From Lithospermum erythrorhizon (Eukaryota > Streptophyta > Magnoliopsida > Boraginales > Boraginaceae): a stretch of 64,000 bases of DNA. Below the pieces are notes generated by a model. The model searched no databases. It was not told the origin of the DNA and saw only the letters and a program-made list of their open reading frames with translations. Of this stretch, positions 24,915-35,289 are shown piece after piece (position 1 is the first letter of the stretch; each line of letters opens with the position of its first letter). A program made the translations under genes and the position numbers. The stretch is taken from contig JADFUC010000852.1 in assembly GCA_019722365.1 (NCBI GenBank), positions 1,302,001 through 1,366,000 on the forward strand, in the 5' to 3' direction.

Positions 24915-27900
24915 TCAATTGGCGCTCGCCTCAGAGGGAATCTAATTAACAAAGATTCACCATACTTAATTAATGGGACGGATCAAGCGGTCGCGCGAAA
25001 TTAACGGCAAACATGTCATACCAATAAAATCAAAAGTCGTGATCCGAAGAGATTGGCTCAAGGTACACATCCACGACAAACCGACAACAATGGAGGAGAT
25101 ATAGATCACCCAGTCCTTTTCGTAACCAACATGAAGAGGGTCGTGATTATAATCAAGAAGACTATTCTTCCACACCTAACACCCCTAGTCGGTCCCCGTC
25201 CAGGGACAACCGAAGGGGTGATATAAGTAAGGGTAAAGCACTTGTTCGGTCTCCCGAGAGGAACAACCGCCAGGATGCCACTGACCCATCAAGGGAACAA
25301 TCAACAGGCATCCTGTATAGGCAACGCGCCTGGGGGCGTGAATGATGGCAGTGAAGCTCCAATTGCAAGTGGATGAGCCAACAATGCACTGTGAGACATT
25401 TTCACCCTCCAAAGTCCCAAAGAAACACAAGCATCTCCTTCCTTCTCATATAGCTTCGAGACATTAGTCGATGCCACGGGCTTCGTGACGCTAAAAATTC
25501 AAAACGTATTTACGGTACGTGAAGCAAAGGCTGAAATGAGGGACGACGATACCGCCAGGGCTTTTTCCGAAAGTAGTTTGTTGTAGAGCAGCTTTGAAAT
25601 GGTGCCACGTTACCACCTAATTTACTGACATCGGGGCAAGACTTGTAGACCTATTCATGGATAAGTTCGGGGCTTCCATCATAACGAATGCGATTTAAGA
25701 AGAAATATGAATTTGAAGCAAAAACCAGGAGAAACACTGCGGGATTACTCCAACCGGTTCCAAAGGGTGTTAACCAATATACCTTCTATGGACGAAAAGG
25801 TGTCGATGATCACGTTCTTCCATGGGCTGCGCTCGCCCCCTCGAAAGAAAGACTGCATTGAACCAAGAGCTAATGTACACCCGCTATCCCAACTAACTGA
25901 AATATATAAATTGAGGAAGCAAAGAGGGTAGCCGAAGGGGCAATCGAGGTTCATCCCAAAAAAGAACCACAAGAATCACCAAAGAGGAAGCCGCATAGGA
26001 TAAAGTTACGTAGAAACTTAAGCAGCAGACAGCTGTGTGGAGACCAAGGGGAAAGTCTCCGAAGAGAAAATGGAAGAGTGAGGCAACCTCAAGAACCCCT
26101 TTACAATGCATATGCCCCGTTGAGAACTTTGATACGAAGAATATATGCCCAAATGCATGATAGGATATTGTTACCAAAACCTCAAAAGTTGAGGTCCCAT
26201 CCGAATAGGGGAGACACGAAACTTTTTTGTGAGTATCACAAAGACCATGGGTAAAACACGGATGACTGCCATGTTTTAAAAACTGAAATAGAGAAGCTTA
26301 TCCGAAAGGGGCATCTCAAGGAATTCGTCAAAGAATGTTTCCAGAAGGAATTTGGAGGCTCACCCCGAAGAAACGATAAACCTTGAAGTCGAAGTCCACC
26401 TCGGGTCACTGGACGAATTGACACAATTTCGAGTGGTCGGGTAGTGGGGGAAAGAGATACTCTCCGACCCCCGAAAGCAATATGCCAGAGCTGTGTATAA
26501 AGCTAACCCTTATGGAAATTATCGAGAAGCGGCGATGACTCCTCCTGAGGAAGCGTATTAAGATACCTCATGACGACCCCTTAATAATCAAATTCCTCAG
26601 AATTACAAATTTTCAGTGGCAAGAATGTTGGTGGACACGGGGAGTTCAGCAGACATTCTATATCTGGGGGCATATAATCGATTGGGATTACCCCGAAACC
26701 TCTTAAAACCGGCATGTACACCTCTCACTGGGTTCACATGACATTCCATTTATCCTGTGGGGATAGCAGATTTAGACTTCACTTGCGGAAGAAACCCCGA
26801 GAATCAGAACCATAAGGACATCATTTCATGTGAGGGACACATCTAATCATAATGGTCTTATCGCCTATCCTCAGAATAGCCTACTTCACCACTCCATTTG
26901 AAATGGTTTCCACGGACAGGCAGTAAAGAGCTCGGTCGATTACCAGTTGTCTTGTCTCGCATTCACGGGTAGTTCTCTTAAGGAGCCACCCAAACAAAAG
27001 AGACACAAAAGGGACTCTCTGGGGGTCATAAAAACCACACATCCCTGGGAAGATCAAGACAATTTACCCCGGGAAAAGGAAAGCTCAAAGAAAGGGCCCC
27101 CTCATGAGAACTCGAGGTTGTCTCCCTTAGCGAACTACAACCCGAGAAAAGCTTCAGGATAGGGACCCAATTGAGTCCCTAATTCATCGCAGAATTTATT
27201 GATCAAACTAATACTCCAAAGAGCATGCAAGCAGGTGTTTGCATGGAATCCCGAGGACATGCCTGGGGTGGATGCCAATATTGTTATACACCGATTGCAT
27301 GTGGATCCCACCCATAGGCCTGTAAAACAGAAAAAGAGAAACTTCCGAAAAAGAAGAACCAGGCTATCCGAGAAGAAATAGAAGAGTTGATAAGAGTAGG
27401 GGTCATCCGAGAATTGCAATTCCCGGAATGGATTGCGAATGTGGTAATGGTAAAAAGTCTAATGGCAAAACGAAGAATGTGCACACATTTCACCAAACTA
27501 AACAAAGTTTGCCCTTAAAGACTACTTCCCGCTGCCATGCCCGGGAAGAGTTTGGTGGATGAGAGTGTCAGTATGAAGTCTTGACTTTCCGAATTGCTTC
27601 CCCAGGGTATCATCAAATACTTTGGAAAAAAGCATATAAAAACCATCACTAGAGTATGGATTATATTGTTGGACCGTGATGCCCTTCGGGTTAAAGAATG
27701 CGGGGGCAACCTATCAAAGGATGGTGAATTACATCTTCTCGGATCAAATAGGCAGAAACATGAAAATCTACATGGATGACATGTTGGTTAAGAGCAAGAA
27801 GCAGGGAGAACATTTGGAGAATTTGGAGGAGACTCGCGGTTAAAGAAAAGTCGCTTGGGCGCATCAATCCGCAGAAAGACCTGCTTGGGGTAACTTCGAA

Positions 27901-28965
27901 AATTCTTGGGTTTCATGATAAGTGAATGGGGTATTGAACCTAATCCCGACAAGATTGATGCCATTGTGCAGATGAAAGCCCCGAAGTCCTACAAAGAAGT
28001 ACAGAGGTTGGCAGGCTGTCTCGTGGCACTAAATAGATTCATATCTCGATCAGGGGATAGAAATCTACCATTTTTTCGAAAGTTGAGACAAGCTTCACAA
28101 GAGTAATTCACGTGGGATGAAGAATGTTCCAAAGCCTTTGAAGAATTAAAGCATACTTGGGGTCACCAAAAATATTGACCCGACCAAGTGAAAGAGGAAC
28201 TCGCCTTGTATTTAGTTGTATCCGAATGAAATGGAGCAAAGATGCTTATAAGATACGAGGAAAGGTTCAAAAGTCCATATACTATGTAAGTCACGCATCT
28301 TAATGCACTGAGGAAAATTACCCCTCATCGACAAATCTCATGTTGGCCTTGATCACTTCAAAGATCGGGGCTCAAAGCCTACTCGAAAATCACCCCACAT
28401 AACCGTGGTCACAAAGAACCTTTAAAGAGAATACCGGCCCAATCTTGCACACAAACGAAAAGACCTCCGCTAAGTGGGCAATTGAAAAGAACCTCCTCGA
28501 TTCGGGGGCAAAATGGTATAAAGAACTCCCACGAGTTCTATGGTCTTACATAACCACCCCCTCAAACGTTGCCAAATGTACGACACCTCTATTTCGATGA
28601 AGAAAATAATAGGGAGCATATGAAAGAGTTCCTCAACTTCACGGATGAGTTAAGGGACAAAGCTTTATACCGAAAGTGCCGAAAATAAACAATGACGGGC
28701 ACCCTTCTACAACCGAAGGGTCAGAGTTCGGCAATTTAGAGAAGGAGATCTCGTGCTTCGCCTTTTAAAGCTAGCAAACCCAAGAAGCAAGACAAGCTCA
28801 ACCCAAAGTGGGAAGGACCTTACAAGATAAGGCGAGTCATAGGCCCAGGAACATACGAGCTGGAGGAGCTTTCGGGAAAGTTATCAAGCATACATGGCAC
28901 GGAATATATCTCAAAAGATATTATACTTAAGTATGTCAATGTATGGTTTCCCTTCTTTTGTAAAT
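24915..28965 (+). pseudogene. Degenerate gag-pol of a Tat-lineage Ty3/gypsy retrotransposon
   Basis: Remnants appear in the normal order. Gag lies at about 25600-26340, with GETLRDYSNRF and a CEYHKDHG zinc-knuckle-like piece near 26230. The aspartic protease is near 26625-26780, with LVDTGSSADILYL. Reverse transcriptase lies at about 27380-27830, with the YMDD box at 27769-27780. An RT/RNase H join lies at 27906-28140 (GFMISEWGIEPNPDKIDAI). The integrase C-terminal end is at about 28720-28930 (NPKWEGPYKIRRVIGPGTYE). Many stops and frameshifts separate these pieces. Most of RNase H and the integrase core is missing, so the element cannot move on its own. Confidence 0.9.
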
Positions 28966-29040
28966 GAACTTTGAGTTAAAATTTTGATGAAGCACAAGTG
29001 TGCCTTTTGGAAATAAGAAACCTTTTGAGTACCAAAGACA

Positions 29041-29540
29041 TCTCCGGGACAAGCAAGTGAATAAGATCACTTAACCTCCACCAAGAGGGAAACCCGAGTG
29101 AATTAGATCACTCGTAGTCCCCGAGTGAATCAGATCATTCGGGTTCAAGTGAATAAGATCACTTAACCTCCACCAAGAGGGAAACCCAAGTGAATTACAT
29201 CACTCGTAGTCCCTAAGTGAATTAGGATTCCCAAGTTCAAGTGAATAAGATCACTTAACCTCCACCATGAGGGAAACCCGAGTGAATCGATCATTCTGTG
29301 CTCAAGTGAATAAGATCACTTTAACCTTCACTACGAGGGAAACCCGAGCGAATTAGATCACTGTGTCTCGAGTAAATCGATCAATTCTAGGTTCAAGTGA
29401 ATAAGATCACTTAACCTTCACCATGGGAAACCTGAGTGAATTAGATCACTCGTGGTCCCCGAGTGAATCAGATCATTCAGGGTTTAAGTAAAGTAAATCA
29501 TTCCTCTTTGAAAACCCGAGTGGATTAGATCACTCTTAAT
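29041..29540. repeat. Tandem hairpin-forming repeat at the 3' end of the gypsy element
   Basis: Units of roughly 90 bp alternate AAGTGAATAAGATCACTTAA with ACCTCCACCAAGAGGGAAAC and CGAGTGAATTAGATCACTCG. The last motif is an inverted repeat with 7-bp arms. Five or more copies, diverging toward the right. Tandem repeats between integrase and the 3' LTR are a known habit of Tat elements, which fits the position. Confidence 0.8.
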
Positions 29541-30029
29541 CTCCCGAAATTCACACGTTAATGCAAGATGATTAATGACAACTATCACAAAACCAATTCC
29601 CAAAGCGGAGGACGGTATCATGGATAGCAAAATATTATTACAAAATAGCATATACAAGTCAAAAGAAAAAGATAAAAGAAAATAGCAAAGTGATGAAAAG
29701 AAATAAGAGAAAAAATAAGAAAAATTTGCAAAAATAGGAAAAACCGAATAACTCTATGAAATTACGTCGATACTTCCACATACATGTGGTAACGTAGGGA
29801 CTCTCTATTTCCCCTCGCGAAATCTTTATAATTACCGCCGCTAACTAATTTGTTTCCCACCATCAAACGAAATGTGAATAAATCTGCCGATTTATCCGTT
29901 ATGTAAAGGTTCAATGGAGAAACCATTAATGTAGGGAAGCAACATGAAATGAGGAGATACTCTAAAAAAGTTAAGTACCCACAACTCTTTGAAGAACAAG
30001 GTACATAAAATTTAGGGACTAAACTTCTT
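29541..30029. other. Unassigned spacer between the gypsy remnant and the LTR fragment
   Basis: No gene seen. The A-rich part at 29630-29740 is low complexity. It is probably the inner tail of one of the two retroelements, but no diagnostic motif supports either. Confidence 0.4.
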
Positions 30030-30264
30030 TTAAGGAGGTAGAATGTAATATCCGGTATATTTATAGTAATTACTTAAATCGATTTCGGAAATTTTAAGAA
30101 TTGACATGGATTTTAGTTGAGATTATATTATTATTGGGATTAGTTATTATAATGAAAAAAATTGAGGCTCTTAAAAATAAAATATAAAAGTTTGAGGGTA
30201 AAAATATAATTTTTGAAAAATTTTAGGTTAAAAAGAATTAAACTACCGTATACCATCCCCCAAA
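30030..30264 (+). mobile_element. Polypurine tract plus truncated 3' LTR of a chromovirus-type Ty3/gypsy element
   Basis: AAGGAGGTAGAA (polypurine tract) is followed at 30044 by TGTAATATCCGG, a start typical of chromovirus LTRs and different from the Tat LTR at 24 kb. Only about 220 bp of LTR is present before CYP75A coding sequence begins. The LTR has no clear right terminus, so it appears cut off at the junction. Confidence 0.55.
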
Positions 30265-31824
30265 TCCCCCAGTGAAAGGGATGGCCAATTGTTGGTTCAC
30301 TCCCTCTCCTAGGCAACATGCCTCATGTTGCACTAGCCAACATGGCTAAAAAATATGGACCTGTTATGTACCTAAAGGTTGGCACATGTGGCATGGCGGT
30401 CGCCTCCTCTCCGGAGGCAGCCAAAGCTTTTCTCAAGACTCTTGATGTCAACTTCGCAAATCGCCCATTAGATGCAGGGGCAAATACACTTGGCTTACAA
30501 TGCGCAAGACATGGTTTTCGCGGATCATGGTCCGAGGTGGAAGTTATTGCGCAAATTAAGCAATTTGCACATGTTGGGTGCCAAGGCTCTAAATGACTGG
30601 GCAAATGTCAGAGTTAGGGAGCTCAGACATATGCTCCAAGCCATGTATGAGTCTAGCTGCAGAGGGCAGCCAGTGGTGGTGTCCGAGATTTTAAACTACG
30701 CCATGGCGAATATGATTGGGCAAGTTATACTTAGCCGACGAGTTTTTGTTACCAAAGGTGCCGAATCTAATGAATTTAAGGACATGGTTGTGGAGCTTAT
30801 GACAATTGCTGGATATTTTAACATTGGGGATTTTATACCTTGTATTTCTTGGTTGGATTTACATGGAGTTGAGAAAAGAATGAAACTTCTGCATCAAAAG
30901 TTTGATTTGTTGTTAACCAAAATGTTTGAGGAGCACAAAACCTCAGCTCATACCCGGAAAGGGAAACCAGATTTCCTTGACGTCCTTATTGATCAAAGCG
31001 AACACAACTTAACTGAAGGAGAGAGGCTCACTACAACCAACATCAAAGCTCTTCTATTGGTATATTTTCCAAACTTTTTAAAGCCTCAATTATGTAGACA
31101 TAATACAAACTAAAATGCCTATAGTTCATTTCTTATGCATCTTTTTTAATAGAGTTGGTATACTAATTACCCTTTTTATCAACTTCACTAGAACTTATTC
31201 ACAGCAGGCACGGACACATCATCAAGCGTGATCGAATGGGCACTTGCAGAAATGTTGAACGATTCATCGATTCTAAAAAAGGCTCACGAGGAAATGGATC
31301 AAGTCATAGGCATAAACAGGAGACTTCTTGAATCCGACATTCAAAAACTACCATATCTCCAAGCAATATGCAAAGAAACATTCCGAAAACATCCATCAAC
31401 ACCATTGAATCTTCCACGAGTTTCGTCTCAAGAATGTTTCGTGAACGGGTACTACATACCCAAGAACACTAGGCTCAGTGTGAACATTTGGGCAATCGGA
31501 AGAGATCCGAACGTATGTGAACATCCATTGGAATTCAACCCGGACAGATTCTTGAATGGAAAGAAAGCAGGGGTCGAACCCAGAGGAAACGACTTCGAGT
31601 TGATACCATTTGGAGCTGGAAGAAGGATATGTGCTGGAAGTAGAATGGGCATTTTGATGGTGGAGTCTATTTTGGGCACGTTGATACATTCATTTGACTG
31701 GAAGTTACAAACCAATGTTGGTAAGATTAATATGGATGAGACATTTGGTTTAGCTTTGCAGAAGAAGATACCTGTTTCAGCCATTGTGATTCCTAGGCTT
31801 CCACCATGTGTTTATGCTCCATAA
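30265..31824 (+). pseudogene. Flavonoid 3',5'-hydroxylase (CYP75A) pseudogene
   Basis: The intact enzyme is an ER-anchored P450 that adds 3' and 5' hydroxyls to the flavonoid B ring, leading to delphinidin-type pigments. Homology starts in the proline hinge (PPVKG), so the membrane anchor and start codon are gone. A 1-nt insertion near 30281 and another near 30485 break exon 1. The rest of exon 1 (to 31059) is open, with [20 protein letters not shown]. The intron is 31060-31191. Exon 2 (31192-31824) is fully open: [15 protein letters not shown] in the I helix, KETFR, NPDRF, and heme loop [15 protein letters not shown]. The Ala in [10 protein letters not shown] points to F3'5'H rather than F3'H. 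It abuts an LTR fragment upstream, so it has no native promoter. Confidence 0.92.
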
Positions 31825-34302
31825 ACTGCATTAGTTATGGTACACAATAACAATAAACCACCTTCTTGAAGGCTCGACACTCATTGATATAATTCATTGT
31901 GTTGGTAGTGAAATTCATTGTCGTACTTATTTGATCTTTTTTTATTGAGTGTGGAATTTAGCTTCCGAGGTGTTATCGAAACATTTCATAGCTATATGAA
32001 AAATAAGAGGTATTAATGTGGGATTTTGGATTCTGAATTATATTTTGAGTCACAATTTATGTTACACTTGTTTAAGATCATGACAATTCATGTTAATATT
32101 TATAAATAACATATCTCATGCAAGTGTAACAAAAAAAGAACAATGTATCACATATTATTCGACCTCCTAATATATTAGAGGTGATTGGGGTTTGTGAATC
32201 CATTATATATTTTATCATTTATAATAAATCATTTAATTCTCAATTTTCCTACCTTCATCATTCTAACATCATTTTTCTCTATACAACTAATATTGAATTT
32301 GATATAATCAAATGTAGTGTCTGATTGTGAAGAAAGAAGAAGAATCATAGATGTTGGTATCAACCATTCCCACACCAATTCATCGAGACGATGAGTTAAA
32401 AAAAAATATCTTATAACATCCTCTTTGTCCACAGCATTTAGTTCTCAATTAAATTTAAAATTCATCCATATCTTAGGAATTAATTCTCTTCAGTTTTCAT
32501 TGTAATATAAGTTGACTATCAACCAATGAATAATTAATTGTTCAATATTCTATTTCATAACACCTATTTAAACTAAATGAATAATATGCTTTAATGAATT
32601 GATTATATTTTAAAACAAATCTAGTTATATAGATTTTGTATTCAATAGAATAAAAATTAAAAAGTAGTGACTATGTGAATCATATTGTAAGGAGGTGATA
32701 AAAATGCCATGCGTTTCACTCCTGGCACCAACAAGTAACAAGATACATAAAGGCAACAAAAAGCATTCAACGAAAGACAAAGTTCCACAACATCTATGGC
32801 ACTACTGACCACAGAAGGCTCTCATTGAGTTCCTATATTATTCTCCTTTTCTGCCCCTTTTGTCAACTTTATTTCATTTATTTAGACTCAACCATGTTAC
32901 TTCTTCAACCATATTCTCACGGCTAACATAGACCTATGTTGTCTCAAATCTCAATAACGATGTTTTAAATGTTTAACGATATTCAATTACTACACTTCCA
33001 ATTTCTACTATTACTCTATGGAAATTGCAAACAGGTCTGATTTTCTCTGCTAGTATTCCACCATTGGATTGTATCTTATGATTTATACGACACTCCGGTA
33101 AATAACATGTATGGTATACACAAAACATGTTAAGAGTCATGTGCTATGATCCCAATATACCTAAGACTATCAAGTGAATGTCATGAGCAGTTATAAACTA
33201 GCTTCTCCAAATACATAATATATTGTAAAACATGAAATGAAAGGCAATGATGCTTATGCAGTGTTTCATAATCTTGTATCTCATATCTCATACGATATCA
33301 CGACATCGTTGCCTTGCTTTTGACCAAATATTATCATGTGAAGGTCATAAATCTCTTCATTTTTTCTATAAATATCCTAGCCCTTTGTCTCGAAAAATGT
33401 TAATCTAATTTATATATAATTTTCTCTCAGAATCCTCAGACCGACTTAATCATCACGAATACGACTACGACCGAACCCAATTCATAAATAGCTGACATGT
33501 ACACAACGATAGACCATAAGATAGACACTCTAATGTCAAACCCAAAGACCAGATCACTAGTACATAAAGAAAACTGCCTACCACTGCACTCTTTTTTAGA
33601 AAATTATTTTTTCATTCAAAGATCTGAACCACCCCGTTTCTCACAAGCCGGGGAGTCAGTCACTAGATAAGTCCCAACCGTTTGTGACTTTCATAAATAT
33701 TTCCACCTCATAATATTACTAAAGATTAATTGATGGATAACGATTTATACAGAAAAACAAAAATGATTATTAAAATGAATTGAAATAGCATATATTTAAA
33801 TCTTGACATAGGAGTATAACATAATGTGACATAATTATAAAATATGATTGGGACATGACCTCTCTAACACAAAAACGAATCCTATGCTTTTGGACCCCAT
33901 TCTTTAATCTTCCTCATGATTCTTGAATGCCATTTATTCACCAGATCTGCAAAATGTTGATAGTTTATTCATTACTCCTTTATAGTATCCCTATGTTAAA
34001 TCTATCCCCTTAAATTCCCAATAACTCTCCAAATTCCTTCTTCTTCTACTACTTTTTTGTTTCTTTAGAACTCCTTCCTAATATCCCAGCATATCCGGGG
34101 CAGCTAGATGGGTCGTTAGTATCACTTTTGTTTGTTTTAAAACTCCTCCGTCATAGACGGTTTCACACACTTTTGTTTGTTTTAAGTTGATCATACTTTA
34201 ATAAATTTTATCCAGTTTCATACACTAAATTCTGTAAATTGCTATTGTTTTGGGTGTTTTAATCATTTTTTAGTTAAAAGATTGAATCTTTATTTAGTTT
34301 TA
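31825..34302. other. Spacer with a degraded LTR fragment and the RING-gene promoter
   Basis: No gene supported. At about 33350-33500 the order TTTTTTCTATAAATATCC, TTCTCTCAGAATCCTCAG, then ACGACTACGACCGAACCC parallels the TATA-to-U5 part of the Tat LTR at 24.5 kb, so it is probably an old solo or truncated LTR. The last few hundred bases hold the promoter and leader of the RING gene. No convincing TATA box was found. Confidence 0.45.
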
Positions 34303-35289
34303 ATGGAATCTGCTGCTGGGGTTATGATATCTAGTGGAGTAGAGGTTCAAAGAACTAGTTCATCAAACCTAAGAGACCTTTTAAGAATTGATGTTGAAAG
34401 AGCTAATTCAGCTATTTTACTTGATTTTTTGAGGATTAAGCAAGAGGGGTGTTGCAGAAATGATGTAGCTGGTGGAGGAGGTGGTGGTGGTGGTGGAACT
34501 AGGAATAGGCAGACTTTAGGTGATGTGTTGACTTTGACCAAGAATTCAGTATCTAATCAAAGGTCACTTCTTGATGCAATTCGAGATGACCCAAGTAGCT
34601 TTAGTGGTTGTGGTGATGATGGTGGTGGGGGTAGTGGTGGTGGTAGTGGTGGTGGTGGTGATAGTGGTGGTGGTAGTGGTGGTGGTGATGGTGGTGGGGG
34701 TGATAGTGGAGTTAATGGTGGTGGTGGGGTTGTTGGAGTTGATGGGGTTGTTAGGGGTGGTGGTTCTACTAGGGAAATCAAGAGGAATTGGAGACAACTT
34801 AGGAAAAAGATGAAATTAGGTCGAGGGTTGATGGCGATTCGTGCTCCTGATGTGGCTGTTAATAGGAATAGTCTGTCTGAATTGCTTCAGAGGAATGCTA
34901 GTGTGGTACTAGATAGAGGGAGCTTGAATTTGTATAATGCAGTTGGAAATGCTGAGGGAGAGGCGGCGGGTGAAGGGCCGGGGGAGTCTTCTGGTGGAGT
35001 AGGGGAGCCTGCGAGGATGTCGTTGATGGCCTTATTGGGGGGGGCCGATTCAGCGTATATAATCAATGAAATGGAAGAGGATGATGAAGTGGAGGAGGAA
35101 GGGGAGGAAGAGGTTGGGAAGTTGCTAGAGTATAATGCTTGTTGTGTATGTATGGTGAGGCATAAAGGTGCTGCCTTTATACCTTGTGGGCATACATTTT
35201 GCAGGTTATGTTCAAGAGAGCTTTATGTTCAAAGAGGGAATTGTCCACTCTGCAATAATTTGATCTTGGAGATTCTTGATATTTTCTAA
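34303..35289 (+). CDS. Intronless C3HC4 RING-finger protein (putative E3 ubiquitin ligase)
   Basis: 328 residues from the ATG opening MESAAGVMISSGVEV. An in-frame open stretch reaches back to 34282 without an ATG. A conserved N-terminal block (SNLRDLLRIDVERANSAI) is followed by glycine runs. The longest is a GGGSGGG/GGDGG tract at about residues 105-150. A basic stretch (NWRQLRKKMKLGRG) and an acidic one (EEDDEVEEEGEEEVG) come next. The RING fills the last ~49 residues: CCVCMVRHKGAAFIPCGHTF, CRLC and CPLC, ending LILEILDIF. The C-terminal RING with this exact tail is a recognisable plant subfamily, but I do not know its substrate. Ligase activity is inferred from the RING alone. Confidence 0.85.
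   Translation: MESAAGVMISSGVEVQRTSSSNLRDLLRIDVERANSAILLDFLRIKQEGCCRNDVAGGGGGGGGGTRNRQTLGDVLTLTKNSVSNQRSLLDAIRDDPSSFSGCGDDGGGGSGGGSGGGGDSGGGSGGGDGGGGDSGVNGGGGVVGVDGVVRGGGSTREIKRNWRQLRKKMKLGRGLMAIRAPDVAVNRNSLSELLQRNASVVLDRGSLNLYNAVGNAEGEAAGEGPGESSGGVGEPARMSLMALLGGADSAYIINEMEEDDEVEEEGEEEVGKLLEYNACCVCMVRHKGAAFIPCGHTFCRLCSRELYVQRGNCPLCNNLILEILDIF

Noticed and set aside
29041..29540. Regular repeats that might suggest a CRISPR-like array
   Set aside because: Units are contiguous, have no unique spacers of constant size, and lie at the end of a plant retrotransposon.
31192..31824. Reading CYP75A exon 2 as a stand-alone functional gene
   Set aside because: It lacks the N-terminal half of the P450 fold and begins at a splice acceptor; it is the tail of the pseudogene.
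34557..34813. Pro-, Thr- and Val-rich open frames on both strands
   Set aside because: Alternative-frame readings of the glycine-coding GGT repeat in the RING gene.
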